A DNA stretch of 64,000 bases from an uncultured Roseovarius sp. (GCA_951812895.1 OX638333.1:3762001-3826000), one strand, 5' to 3'; counted from the stretch's first letter, positions 33,613 to 42,571 are shown. The notes: generated by a model from the letters alone, not told the origin. Made by a program: numbers and translations.

Positions 33613-36393
33613 ATGGCTAAGAAAATGCTTATCGATGCCACCCACGCGGAAGAAACTCGCGTCGTGGTGGTCGACGGAAACAAGGTTGAGGAATTTGACT
33701 TTGAATCCGAAAATAAACGGCAACTCGCTGGAAATATCTACCTCGCAAAGGTAACGCGCGTCGAACCATCGCTTCAGGCGGCGTTCGTCGATTACGGCGG
33801 CAATCGTCACGGCTTCCTTGCGTTTTCGGAAATCCACCCGGATTACTACCAGATCCCTGTCGCTGACCGCGAGGCGCTCCTGGAAGAAGAGCGCGCCTAC
33901 GCCGAGGCTCAAAAGGCACGCGACGAAGAAGACGACAAACCCAAACCTAAACGCCGTTCGCGTCGCCGGTCTTCAAAGGCTGAAAAAACCAAATCGGATG
34001 ATGCTGTCGCCGTTTCTGACGACGTCACCGGAATGGAAACCATCGACCTGACGGATGAGAATGTGGACGACGCCGAAGGGCTGTCGCCAATGGAAACCGT
34101 GACCGAAACACCTGTGGAAGAACCGCAGGAAGAGGCCGCCGCTGAGGCTCAGGAAGAGGTCACCGAACCAGCAGAAGATAACGCTGATGCCGAGGAGACA
34201 TCCGCAGAAACCGAAGAAACAGATGTTTCAGCCAGCGAAGAAACTGCCGCAGAAGATTCTGCCTCAGAAGAGATCGAGGATAAGGATTCCCCAACCGAAG
34301 CACCTGATTCTGACGATGACGAACCCAAAACGGATGCCTCTGCCAAGGATGATTCCATCGAATCGGTCGCCGAAGAAGACGACAGCGAAGACATCCGCCC
34401 CGTGCGCAAACCGCGCCCGCGCCGCTACAAGATTCAGGAAGTCATCAAGGTTCGTCAGATCCTCCTGGTGCAGGTCGTCAAGGAAGAACGCGGCAATAAA
34501 GGTGCTGCTCTCACCACTTACCTTTCGCTCGCAGGTCGCTACTGTGTCCTGATGCCCAACACCGCGCGCGGCGGCGGCATCAGCCGCAAAATCACGAATG
34601 CCGCTGACCGCAAAAAACTCAAGGATATCGCGTCTGAAATCGACGTGCCCCAGGGCGCAGGTCTGATCGTTCGCACCGCCGGTGCGAAACGGACCAAATC
34701 AGAGATCAAGCGCGACTATGAGTATCTGCAACGCCTTTGGGAACAAATCCGCGAACTGACGCTCAAATCCATCGCTCCGGCCAAGATCTATGAAGAGGGC
34801 AACCTCATCAAACGATCAATCCGTGATCTCTATAATCGCGAGATTGACGAGGTTCATGTGGAAGGCGAAGGCGGATACCGCATCGCCAAGGACTTCATGA
34901 AGATGATCATGCCGTCCCACGCCAAGAACGTGAAACACTATCAGGATGCGATGCCGCTATTCGCCCGTTATCAGGTTGAAAGCTACCTGTCGGGCATGTT
35001 CAATCCGGTGGTGCAGCTCAAATCAGGTGGCTACATCGTCATCGGTGTGACCGAGGCGCTTGTCGCCATCGACGTGAACTCGGGCCGCGCAACCAAAGAA
35101 GGCTCGATCGAAGAAACCGCTCTCAAGACAAACCTTGAAGCTGCCGAAGAAGTTGCCCGCCAGCTGCGTCTGCGTGACCTTGCGGGCCTGATCGTGATCG
35201 ACTTTATCGACATGGACGAGCGCAAGAACAATTCAGCCGTTGAAAAACGAATGAAAGATCGCCTCAAAACTGATCGTGCTCGCATTCAGGTGGGCCGTAT
35301 CTCGGGCTTTGGCCTGATGGAGATGAGCCGCCAGCGCCTGCGCCCCGGTATGATCGAGGCCACGACCCAACCTTGTACCGCCTGCCACGGCACGGGCTTG
35401 ATCCGCTCCGATGACAACCTTGCTCTCAATATTCTGCGCCAGGTTGAAGAAGAAGGCGTGCGCCGCCGCTCGCGCGAGGTTCTGATCAAATGTCCGGTTG
35501 GCATCGCCAACTTCCTGATGAATCAGAAACGCGAACACGTGGCTCAGATCGAGGCCCGTTATGGCCTGTCCGTTCGGATCGAAGGTGATCCATCGCTGGT
35601 CAGCCCTGAATTCACTATCGAAAAATTCAAAACTGCAAGCCGGGCAATCCCCGAGCCAGTATCACCGGTGGTGTCCGTCGACAGTTCTCTGATGGATAGC
35701 GTCGATGCAGATGCCGAAGACGCCGTTGCCGTCGAATCTCCTACCGAAGACAGCGATGGAGAAGCAGAGGATAAGCCGAAGAAACGGCGCCGCCGTCGCC
35801 GCCGTCGGTCCAAGTCCCGTGGGGCAGGGGATGCAGTCTCTGAAGCCGAAACTGCGACAGACGCAGAAGGTGCCGCCGTTCCAGAGGCAGAACAAGCGTC
35901 AGAAAACGCTGATACCGCCAGCGAAGAGGCTCCAGCCGAACACACTGCATCAGACGCAGCGGCAGAAGTTGAGCCAGAGCCGAAGCCCAAACCAAAACGC
36001 ACACGTCGCTCAAGCAAGAGCAAGAAAGCGGATTCAGAAGAACCCAAGGCTGACGCCAGCTCTGAAGAAACTACTGCGCCGGCGGAAACCGAGGAACAGC
36101 CTGACGCTGAAGTGATGGAAAAACCGAAAAAGGCCACGCGTTCTCGTCGCAAGAAGAAGGTCACCGAGGATACCCCCGCAGCAACCGAATCTGCGGCAGA
36201 AGTCGAAGCTGTTGTTGCAGAAGCTGCTCCGGTGGCAGAAGTTCAACCTGCGGCGTTGGAAGAGACTGCCCCACAGATCGTTGCAGAACCGGAACCTGCA
36301 CCAACCCCCGAACCGGAGGTAGCAACCGCCGAGCCGGCGTCAGAGGAACCCAAGCGTCCAAAGCGCCGGGGATGGTGGTCAGTCGGACGCTAA
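33613..36393 (+). CDS. rne: Ribonuclease E (endoribonuclease E/G family)
   Basis: Endoribonuclease that organises the RNA degradosome, 926 residues. The S1 domain begins near residue 38 (YLAKVTRVEPSLQAAFVDYG) but is split by about 180 acidic and low-complexity residues (roughly 105-275) before resuming at KIQEVIKVRQILLVQV. Catalytic Asp residues lie in ALVAIDVNSGR and LIVIDFIDM; the zinc-link pair is C-T-A-C in QPCTACHGTG near residue 590. The C-terminal third is disordered, with alternating acidic repeats and basic clusters (KKRRRRRRRRSKSRG) suited to RNA and partner binding. The split S1 domain is a known alphaproteobacterial trait. A terminator follows at 36429. Confidence 0.96.
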   Translation: MAKKMLIDATHAEETRVVVVDGNKVEEFDFESENKRQLAGNIYLAKVTRVEPSLQAAFVDYGGNRHGFLAFSEIHPDYYQIPVADREALLEEERAYAEAQKARDEEDDKPKPKRRSRRRSSKAEKTKSDDAVAVSDDVTGMETIDLTDENVDDAEGLSPMETVTETPVEEPQEEAAAEAQEEVTEPAEDNADAEETSAETEETDVSASEETAAEDSASEEIEDKDSPTEAPDSDDDEPKTDASAKDDSIESVAEEDDSEDIRPVRKPRPRRYKIQEVIKVRQILLVQVVKEERGNKGAALTTYLSLAGRYCVLMPNTARGGGISRKITNAADRKKLKDIASEIDVPQGAGLIVRTAGAKRTKSEIKRDYEYLQRLWEQIRELTLKSIAPAKIYEEGNLIKRSIRDLYNREIDEVHVEGEGGYRIAKDFMKMIMPSHAKNVKHYQDAMPLFARYQVESYLSGMFNPVVQLKSGGYIVIGVTEALVAIDVNSGRATKEGSIEETALKTNLEAAEEVARQLRLRDLAGLIVIDFIDMDERKNNSAVEKRMKDRLKTDRARIQVGRISGFGLMEMSRQRLRPGMIEATTQPCTACHGTGLIRSDDNLALNILRQVEEEGVRRRSREVLIKCPVGIANFLMNQKREHVAQIEARYGLSVRIEGDPSLVSPEFTIEKFKTASRAIPEPVSPVVSVDSSLMDSVDADAEDAVAVESPTEDSDGEAEDKPKKRRRRRRRRSKSRGAGDAVSEAETATDAEGAAVPEAEQASENADTASEEAPAEHTASDAAAEVEPEPKPKPKRTRRSSKSKKADSEEPKADASSEETTAPAETEEQPDAEVMEKPKKATRSRRKKKVTEDTPAATESAAEVEAVVAEAAPVAEVQPAALEETAPQIVAEPEPAPTPEPEVATAEPASEEPKRPKRRGWWSVGR

Positions 36394-36428
36394 ACAAGTC
36401 GGTTTCTGGTTGGTTGGATTTATCAGTT

Positions 36429-36462
36429 ACAGCCCCGGTCGAATTTCGGTCGGGGCTGTTTT
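36429..36462 (+). terminator. Intrinsic terminator after rne
   Basis: A 9-bp stem (ACAGCCCCG at 36429-36437 with CGGGGCTGT at 36451-36459) followed by TTTTG. It lies 35 bases after the rne stop. Confidence 0.87.
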
Positions 36463-36524
36463 GTTATCAACCCTACGTACAAATTTGCACATTGTGCAAA
36501 AATATCAGACCTCTGAATCTGGGT

Positions 36525-36758
36525 TTATTTATCGGATTTTCGCAGCAAATAGGTGCTGAAATTCGCTTCTTCCTGGTGCCCAATAAATTCATGTCCAGCT
36601 TCATTACAGTAATGCGGGACGTCAATGACTGCCGCTGGATCATCCGAAAGAAGTTGGACAATTTCTCCACTTTTCAACGCCTTAATCCGCTTGCGCAGCT
36701 TAAGTACCGGCAACGGGCATAACAGGCCACGCGCATCAACTGTGTCAGAAATCTTCAT
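36525..36758 (-). CDS. tusA: TusA-family sulfurtransferase
   Basis: A 77-residue protein of the TusA/SirA fold with the CPxP signature (GLLCPLPVLKLRK, Cys14) that carries persulfide sulfur for tRNA 2-thiouridine or molybdenum cofactor work. Start at 36758 is preferred (GGGAT upstream) over an in-frame ATG at 36770. It is convergent with rne and divergent from ccdA, 93 bases away; TusA-like and CcdA-like genes are often neighbours, suggesting a role in sulfur or thiol redox trafficking. The gene symbol is given by family, not by proven orthology. Confidence 0.85.
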   Translation of the reverse strand: MKISDTVDARGLLCPLPVLKLRKRIKALKSGEIVQLLSDDPAAVIDVPHYCNEAGHEFIGHQEEANFSTYLLRKSDK

Positions 36759-36851
36759 ATCCCGCGGCATAAAACAGCGATCACGCCCTGTCCACAAGGA
36801 TGTGACCACTCCCTGCGTGACGCCGTGATATTTATTGTCTAAACCCTTGAT

Positions 36852-37604
36852 ATGTTTGGAATCGAAATCATAGATGCAGCATTGCTGCCCGCGATGACAG
36901 TGGCCCTGCTTGCTGGGATAATTTCGTTTCTCAGCCCTTGCGTCCTGCCAATCGTTCCTCCCTATCTGGCGTATATGAGCGGCGTTACACTGGGCGATCT
37001 CAACACCGATGGCAAAGCACGTTCGCGCGCAATGATGCCCGCGTTCTGCTTTGTTTTGGGGCTGTCCACGGTATTCTTGATGCTGGGTTTTGCGGCCTCG
37101 GCCGCAGGTATAGCGTTTCTGCAATACCAAAGCTATTTCAATACTTTGGCAGGTATACTTGTGATGGGATTCGGGGCCCATTTTATTGGAATTTACCGCA
37201 TTGGTTTCCTGGATCGCGAGGCGCGTCTTGAAGTTGGCGATCGGGGTGGGTCCGCCTTCGGCGCCTACATTCTTGGCCTTGCGTTCGCATTCGGCTGGAC
37301 CCCCTGCATCGGCCCACAACTCGGTGCAATCCTTTCATTGGCCGCCGCCGAAGCCTCAGTCACCCGCGGCACGCTCCTGCTCGCCATATATGCCATCGGA
37401 CTTGGAGTGCCATTCTTGATTTTCGCAGCCTTCCTTCCCCGTTTGGGTGGTTTAATGGCTTGGATGAAACGCCATATGGAGCAAATCGAAAAAGTCATGG
37501 GGCTATTACTGTGGACCATTGGCCTTTTGATGCTCACCGGTGGCTTTTCAGCCTTTTCTTACTGGCTGTTAGAGATGTTTCCAGCACTTGCCACGTTAGG
37601 TTAG
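36852..37604 (+). CDS. ccdA: Cytochrome c biogenesis protein CcdA (DsbD-like membrane domain)
   Basis: Polytopic inner-membrane protein of 250 residues that passes electrons from cytoplasmic thioredoxin to periplasmic thiol proteins for cytochrome c maturation. The first redox Cys is in FLSPCVLPIVPPYLAYMSG near residue 34, and the second in GWTPCIGPQLGA near residue 155; about six hydrophobic helices are visible. Length and both PC motifs fit CcdA rather than full DsbD. It starts 94 bases from the divergent tusA-like gene. Confidence 0.93.
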   Translation: MFGIEIIDAALLPAMTVALLAGIISFLSPCVLPIVPPYLAYMSGVTLGDLNTDGKARSRAMMPAFCFVLGLSTVFLMLGFAASAAGIAFLQYQSYFNTLAGILVMGFGAHFIGIYRIGFLDREARLEVGDRGGSAFGAYILGLAFAFGWTPCIGPQLGAILSLAAAEASVTRGTLLLAIYAIGLGVPFLIFAAFLPRLGGLMAWMKRHMEQIEKVMGLLLWTIGLLMLTGGFSAFSYWLLEMFPALATLG

Positions 37605-37656
37605 GTCTTACTCTCGCCCAAATGCTGAGGTAGATTAAACCCAGCAGAGGTGAGGT

Positions 37657-38865
37657 ATGAGCAGCTCCACCAGATCAACAGTCCGCCACAGGCGTGTCTT
37701 CTATATCCCGGGCTACGACCCGATCCATCCCCGCCGGTATCGTGAGCTTTACCGCAAGGAAAGCGCTATTCAGGCGAAGATTTCCGGATACAGCCTTGAA
37801 TTATCTCCTAAAAAGGAAAAGGGGCGGTACGGCTGGCATGTCGAATCAGAGATTGAAGGCCAGCAGATTTCAGCAGACTTCGAAGTGCTTGTCTGGTCCG
37901 ATATCGTTCGTGACAGCATGGAGCAGGGTATTGTTGCGACATACCTGCAATTGGTCCGGACGGCATGGGTTTATATCACCAGCGGTGCATTCGCACGGCT
38001 GCTAAAACTTAGGAAAGGCCCGATCATTGCTGCGCTTTATCCCATCGGTTTTCTCATCACCCAGCTTGCCCTGGCATTATTGATTGCCTGGGGACTAGGA
38101 AAGATCCTTGCATTTCTTCACCCTTGGTTAAGCTGGGGAGGGCTTATCGTTGTGCCATTCATCCTTGAATGGTTTCGACGCAAGGATAACAAGTTTTTCG
38201 CCTATTATCTGATGCATGACTACGCATATTCAGCCCGATATCGCGGTGCAAATCCTCCCGCTCTAGAGGCACGGATGGCTGAATTTACGGATGAAATTGC
38301 CGATGCCTTGAAGCTGGATGTTGATGAGGTTCTTGTTGTTGGGCACTCATCTGGCGCGCATCTTGCTGTGTCCTGTTTATCTGATTTAATCCTGTCTGGC
38401 AGGGCGCCCAAAGAAGGTGCCAAATTATCATTTCTGTCACTAGGTCAGGTGGTTCCGATGGTGTCTTTTTTACCTGACGCCAACAGGTTACGTGCCGACC
38501 TTAATCAGATTTCACAACGTACAGAACTGACATGGGTGGACGTAACTGCCCCCGGTGATGGTTGTGCCTTTGCGCTATGTGACCCAGTGGCTGTGACTGG
38601 TGTTGCTCCGGAGAACAAGCGCTGGCCCTTGGTATTGTCCGCAGCGTTTACCAAGACTTTGAGCCCAGAGCGTTGGAAGGCATTGCGATGGCGGTTTTTT
38701 CGACTGCATTTCCAGTATTTATGTGCTTTTGATCAACCTGGCGAATATGACTATTTCCGCATCACTGCAGGGCCGCTGACGCTGATTGATCGTTTCAAAG
38801 ACCGTCCAGCATCCCCCAGCAGGATCGAGAAACCCGTTTCAAAATATACGAGCATCGAGAGATGA
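37657..38865 (+). CDS. Membrane-associated alpha/beta-hydrolase-like protein
   Basis: A 402-residue protein of unknown function. The N-terminus (RRVFYIPGYDPIHPRRY) looks like a lipase/hydrolase oxyanion-side strand; two hydrophobic stretches near residues 125-170 (AALYPIGFLITQLALALLIAW; LSWGGLIVVPFILEW) suggest membrane anchoring; a GxSxG nucleophile motif sits in VLVVGHSSGAHLAVS near residue 230. A catalytic Asp and His are not certain. It overlaps the P450 gene by four bases (ATGA), so the two proteins are translated together and may act on one lipophilic substrate. Confidence 0.7.
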   Translation: MSSSTRSTVRHRRVFYIPGYDPIHPRRYRELYRKESAIQAKISGYSLELSPKKEKGRYGWHVESEIEGQQISADFEVLVWSDIVRDSMEQGIVATYLQLVRTAWVYITSGAFARLLKLRKGPIIAALYPIGFLITQLALALLIAWGLGKILAFLHPWLSWGGLIVVPFILEWFRRKDNKFFAYYLMHDYAYSARYRGANPPALEARMAEFTDEIADALKLDVDEVLVVGHSSGAHLAVSCLSDLILSGRAPKEGAKLSFLSLGQVVPMVSFLPDANRLRADLNQISQRTELTWVDVTAPGDGCAFALCDPVAVTGVAPENKRWPLVLSAAFTKTLSPERWKALRWRFFRLHFQYLCAFDQPGEYDYFRITAGPLTLIDRFKDRPASPSRIEKPVSKYTSIER

Positions 38866-40229
38866 CCCGCCCCCCCAAACCACCTGCACGTGAAGGAAGG
38901 GTCTCTCTATGGCGATACTTGAAGTTGTTCCGCCAGGATATCTTGTCAGCCCAACCTGCACGGCTTTATCGCGCCTGGATGGCAGAGTTTCGCACCCCGT
39001 TTTTTCGATCTTACCTTTGCAATCAACCCGAACTTGTTGATTTAATTCTAAAAGAACGTCCTGATGACTTTCCAAAATCTGATCGCATTCGCGAAGGGCT
39101 TCGCCCCCTTTTGGGAAATTCTGTCTTTGTGACAAATGGCGAAGTCTGGAAACGTCAGCGACGTATTATTGACCCCGCGTTTGAGGGGGGGCGACTGAAA
39201 GATACGTTTCCTGCTATGCTCGCCGCCGGACAAGGGGCGGTTGAACGGCTTTTGCCTTTGGCCAATGGTCACCCCCAAGAAGTGGAAGAACAGACCAGTC
39301 ATGCCGCTGCTGATGTCATTTTTAGAACTCTGTTTTCCATTCCCATTGAGAATCAGGTCGCAACTCAGGTTTTTGAAGAATTTCGTGCGCATCAGCGCAC
39401 CCAACCGGTTGTTAATCTCGGAGCACTTATACCTTTGCCACGCTGGTTTCCCAGGTTTCACAAGCGGAAAACCAAGGAAACTGCCCAAAAAATTCGTGAC
39501 CTGATCACTGGCTTGACCAAAGAGCGGATGCTGGAAATTGAGGCTGGCACAGCGCCAGATGATTTGGCGACTAAAATCATGACAACCGCCGATCCTGTGA
39601 CCAACGCCGTGTTCAGCACCGATGAAATGGTCGATCAGGTCGCAATATTTTTTCTCGCAGGGCACGAAACCAGTGCATCTGCGCTCGCATGGGCGCTTTA
39701 TCTGCTCGCGCTATTCCCTGATTGGCAAGACAAGCTTGCGCAGGAAGCTGTTGAAATTTTGGGGCAGGGCACACCAACATTTTCAGATGTTAGCAAGCTG
39801 CGAGTATCGCGCGATGTTTTTCGAGAAACGCTGAGGCTTTACCCACCGTTTCCCATGATGGTGCGAGAGGCCGCATGCCCTGAACGTCTAAGGGACCGAG
39901 ACGTCAAGATGGGGAGTCAAATAGTACTTAGCCCCTGGCATCTGCACCGCCACGAGCGCCTTTGGGACAAGCCGGATGACTTTGATCCATCGCGATTTGA
40001 CACGGAAAACGGTAAAACCTGCCTTCGTTCTGCATATATGCCGTTTTCAGCCGGCCAAAGAGTATGCACCGGTGCGGGTTTTGCTATGATTGAAGGGCCA
40101 TTGTTGCTCTCGATGATGGTTGCGAAATACCGCTTTGAAACCGTCGCAGATAAACCTGCAATGCCGGTGGCCCATCTGACGGTGCGGGGGAAAGATGGAA
40201 TTTGGCTTCGCTTGACACCGCGAAGCTGA
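38862..40229 (+). CDS. Cytochrome P450
   Basis: A 455-residue P450 monooxygenase. The I-helix oxygen-binding motif is AGHETSASALAW near residue 265, the K-helix ExxR is in ETLRLYPPFP near residue 324, and the heme-thiolate loop is FSAGQRVCTGAGFA with Cys402. Overall spacing resembles soluble bacterial P450s of the CYP102/CYP4-like branch acting on fatty acyl or terpenoid chains, but the substrate is unknown. No ferredoxin or reductase gene is adjacent, so electrons must come from elsewhere. Translation is coupled to the upstream hydrolase gene. Somewhat lower GC than the core genes hints at an accessory locus. Confidence 0.88.
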   Translation: MTRPPKPPAREGRVSLWRYLKLFRQDILSAQPARLYRAWMAEFRTPFFRSYLCNQPELVDLILKERPDDFPKSDRIREGLRPLLGNSVFVTNGEVWKRQRRIIDPAFEGGRLKDTFPAMLAAGQGAVERLLPLANGHPQEVEEQTSHAAADVIFRTLFSIPIENQVATQVFEEFRAHQRTQPVVNLGALIPLPRWFPRFHKRKTKETAQKIRDLITGLTKERMLEIEAGTAPDDLATKIMTTADPVTNAVFSTDEMVDQVAIFFLAGHETSASALAWALYLLALFPDWQDKLAQEAVEILGQGTPTFSDVSKLRVSRDVFRETLRLYPPFPMMVREAACPERLRDRDVKMGSQIVLSPWHLHRHERLWDKPDDFDPSRFDTENGKTCLRSAYMPFSAGQRVCTGAGFAMIEGPLLLSMMVAKYRFETVADKPAMPVAHLTVRGKDGIWLRLTPRS

Positions 40230-40318
40230 TTTTTCGTTTTATTACAAATGACTTCAGGACACAGATAATCGTGCCCTATGCGCCAGCACGAGCAAATAGA
40301 CCCTAACTTCCAGTCGGT

Positions 40319-40435
40319 TTAGAACCAGTTTTGAACGCCGAGTGCTGCTCCGGATATGTCACGGCCGATACCGTCCACCGTTGCGCAACCCGAAAGGGCC
40401 GCTGTGATCAGCGCTAAAACAAACAGCTTTTTCAT
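40319..40435 (-). CDS. Entericidin-like small lipoprotein
   Basis: A 38-residue open frame: MKKLFVLALI leads a hydrophobic signal with lipobox ALSGC (Cys17), then a short ATVDGIGRDIS-type tail. Size, lipobox and the C-terminal GIGRDI pattern match entericidin A/B family lipoproteins, small membrane lipopeptides of toxin/antidote type in enterobacteria. The upstream sequence GGAGGC serves as ribosome-binding site. It lies between the P450 gene and the YejA-like gene. Function in this group is unknown. Confidence 0.75.
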   Translation of the reverse strand: MKKLFVLALITAALSGCATVDGIGRDISGAALGVQNWF

Positions 40436-40467
40436 GCCTCCAGCCTCGTGGTTAACTTCGCCTGTAT

Positions 40468-42297
40468 TTATTCTTCTGCCTCATACCACCATATCTCTGG
40501 CAGGAACCAAATCCCATCGCCATAGATTGGCAGCTTGCCCTCTGGATACTTTAATTCGCGCAGATGGGCAATCCGCCCAACAGAATATTGATGAATCGGA
40601 ATGACATAGCGGCCCGAAATCAACACCCTGTCCAACGCGCGTGCGGCGGCAACGAATTCTTCCCGGCCTTCGGAAGTCAGCATTTCGTCGATCATCGCAT
40701 CAGCGGCGTTTGATTTCATACCCATCAGATTTCGGCTTCCGGGCTGATCGGCAACTTCTGATCCCCAATAATACCTCTGTTCGTTTCCCGGACTTAGTGA
40801 AATTGCGCGCCGGATGAAGGTAAGGTTAAAATCATAGTTTCGTTCACGTTCGGCATATTGTGCCTTGTCAATTGTCTGCACGATGAGTTTTATGCCGAGC
40901 CGTTCTAGCGCACGCGCATAAATATCCATTATGGCCGTCGCTTGCGTTATCAATGCGTCCTGTTTCAGAAGCACGGTGAGTTCTAAAGCGTCTCCCGACG
41001 CGTTCCTAAGCCAACCATCATCTACCGACCATCCAGCCTCTGCGAGCAGTTTCATTGCTTTTCGGAGGTTCGCCCTGTTGCGCTTCGTTCCATCACCTAC
41101 GGGTAATGCATACCCCTCAATGGCGCCTGGCAGGAGATACTGTGCGAATGGTTCCAGCAAGTCCCGCACGCGCCCTTCGGCTGGTCCGGGTTGCATGGCC
41201 AGGTCAGAATTGGAGAAGTAAGAACTGATACGAGGCTGGCGGCCTCCGGTAAGCGTGTCGTTGATGAATTCGAAGTTGAATGCATGGATCAAAGCATCCC
41301 TGACGCGCCAGTCATCCAATGGTGCACGGCGGGTGTTCATTGCGAACCCGGTGATGCCAGAAGGTTTTTTATGAGGTATTTCGGTTAGGATGATGTCGCC
41401 GGATTGGACTGCCGGAAACTCATATTGAGTCGCCCATTTTTCGGCGTTAAATTCGCGTGTAAAACTAATTGCCTTCGCTTTGAAGGATTCCTTCATCACT
41501 GTGTCGTCACCGTAAAACTCGATACGGATTTCATCGAAGTTGTTGGTACCGCGACGAAACGCCAAATCCTTTCCCCAATAATTCGGATTGCGATGCAGAA
41601 TGACATATCGATCAACTTCATAATCCGCGACGACATAAGGTGCGGTGCCCAATGGAACGTCCGATATTCCGGCCTCGGAAAAGTCCAAATCTGTCCATTG
41701 GTTTTTCCTCAGAATGGGTCTTAATCCGGCGATCAGCGCCAGTTCTCTATCGGGGTCATTGAAGGTGATGCGGATTTTTCGTGGGCCTGTTTCCTCGATC
41801 TTATCAATTTTGTTCCAGAAGCCGTGATAGCGTGGGTGCCCCTTTGTGCCGAGCGTTGTGTAGGACCAGATCACATCCTCAACGGTCACTGGGCTGCCAT
41901 CTGAAAATTGCGCCTCTTCTCGGAGGGTGAATTCAACCCACTCGCGATTCGGTCCGGTCTCAACCGATTCGGCCAGAAGCCCGTAAAGTGTGAAAGGTTC
42001 GTCCCAAGAACGTCCCATTAGCGATTCGTGAGTCAGAAATCGCAACTGCCACGGAGCGTCGCCCTTGAGAGTGAATGGGTTGAGCGAATCGAAACCGCCC
42101 ACGTTGCCGGTAACAAGTTTGCCTCCTTTTGGTGCATTTGGATTGGCGTAAGGCAGGGACACAAAATCAGGTGGTAGGGCGGGATCACCATACATAGCTA
42201 TGCCATGCGCAGGGTCTGACAGGGCCGGAGCCGCCCCAAAAACCAGCAAAAAATATCCAAATTTAACGCTGTTGAAGAGGAAATTAACTGGTCTCAT
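40468..42297 (-). CDS. YejA-like ABC substrate-binding protein, family 5
   Basis: Periplasmic binding protein of about 609 residues with a signal peptide ending near AAPALSD. The N-terminal motif HGIAMYGDPALPPDF and PYANPNAPKGGKL is characteristic of YejA-type proteins, which import peptides and, in E. coli, the antibiotic microcin C. Later landmarks are DEPFTLYGLLAESVETG near 90 and DWRVRDALIHAFNFEF near 315. The ATG at 42297 is used and not the longer frame to 42357. No yejBEF transporter genes are adjacent. The entericidin-like gene lies just downstream on the same strand. Confidence 0.85.
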   Translation of the reverse strand: MRPVNFLFNSVKFGYFLLVFGAAPALSDPAHGIAMYGDPALPPDFVSLPYANPNAPKGGKLVTGNVGGFDSLNPFTLKGDAPWQLRFLTHESLMGRSWDEPFTLYGLLAESVETGPNREWVEFTLREEAQFSDGSPVTVEDVIWSYTTLGTKGHPRYHGFWNKIDKIEETGPRKIRITFNDPDRELALIAGLRPILRKNQWTDLDFSEAGISDVPLGTAPYVVADYEVDRYVILHRNPNYWGKDLAFRRGTNNFDEIRIEFYGDDTVMKESFKAKAISFTREFNAEKWATQYEFPAVQSGDIILTEIPHKKPSGITGFAMNTRRAPLDDWRVRDALIHAFNFEFINDTLTGGRQPRISSYFSNSDLAMQPGPAEGRVRDLLEPFAQYLLPGAIEGYALPVGDGTKRNRANLRKAMKLLAEAGWSVDDGWLRNASGDALELTVLLKQDALITQATAIMDIYARALERLGIKLIVQTIDKAQYAERERNYDFNLTFIRRAISLSPGNEQRYYWGSEVADQPGSRNLMGMKSNAADAMIDEMLTSEGREEFVAAARALDRVLISGRYVIPIHQYSVGRIAHLRELKYPEGKLPIYGDGIWFLPEIWWYEAEE

Positions 42298-42460
42298 ATT
42301 GGCAACAATCCTGCTCGGCCCTTGTATCATTGACCCAGACGGTAATGACGGATTCACGCATTATCAAACTTTTAGCTTGGATCACGGCGCCAGATTGCTT
42401 ATAAAGGACTTACTGCTCGATAGGTTTCTTGCCTGTATGAAACCTGCCTCAATAACTTAA
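42272..42460 (+). CDS. Possible small lipoprotein ORF, or sRNA, ending at an orphan terminator
   Basis: A TTG-started frame of 62 codons reads KRKLTGLILATILLGPC, a plausible lipoprotein signal with Cys18, and its TAA sits at the very base of a terminator hairpin. No ribosome-binding site is visible, and its first 26 bases lie antisense to the YejA-like gene start. The alternative is a short non-coding RNA using the same terminator. Both are tentative. Confidence 0.2.
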   Translation: MKRKLTGLILATILLGPCIIDPDGNDGFTHYQTFSLDHGARLLIKDLLLDRFLACMKPASIT

Positions 42461-42486
42461 CGCCGGCTTCGTGCCGGCGTTTTTTT
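42460..42486 (+). terminator. Strong plus-strand terminator with no annotated gene before it
   Basis: An 8-bp stem (ACGCCGGC at 42460-42467 with GCCGGCGT at 42473-42480) with a 5-base loop and a run of T at 42479-42486. The reverse direction lacks a T tract. The nearest upstream gene is on the minus strand, so a plus-strand transcript of about 100-200 bases must end here. Confidence 0.8.
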
Positions 42487-42514
42487 GTCTTCTGCTCGGA
42501 TATAAAGCTTACCC

Positions 42515-42546
42515 GTGCAATTCGCACATGCAGCATGTATGCTGCA
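42515..42546. promoter_or_regulatory. TGC-rich inverted repeats upstream of 3-hydroxybutyrate dehydrogenase
   Basis: A perfect 8-bp inverted repeat with a 2-base spacer, TGCAGCAT-GT-ATGCTGCA (42529-42546), is preceded by GTGC-AATTC-GCAC (42515-42527). It lies 26 bases before the gene start. PhaR regulators of Rhodobacteraceae bind TGC-rich repeats of this kind, and the gene belongs to polyhydroxybutyrate metabolism, so a PhaR operator is a reasonable guess. Confidence 0.45.
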
Positions 42547-42571
42547 ACCGCAAATATACGGAGGGGCATTG

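Noticed and set aside
33443-33754. 103-codon open frame overlapping the rne start
   Set aside because: It overlaps rne in another frame and has low-complexity composition; a shadow frame in the leader.
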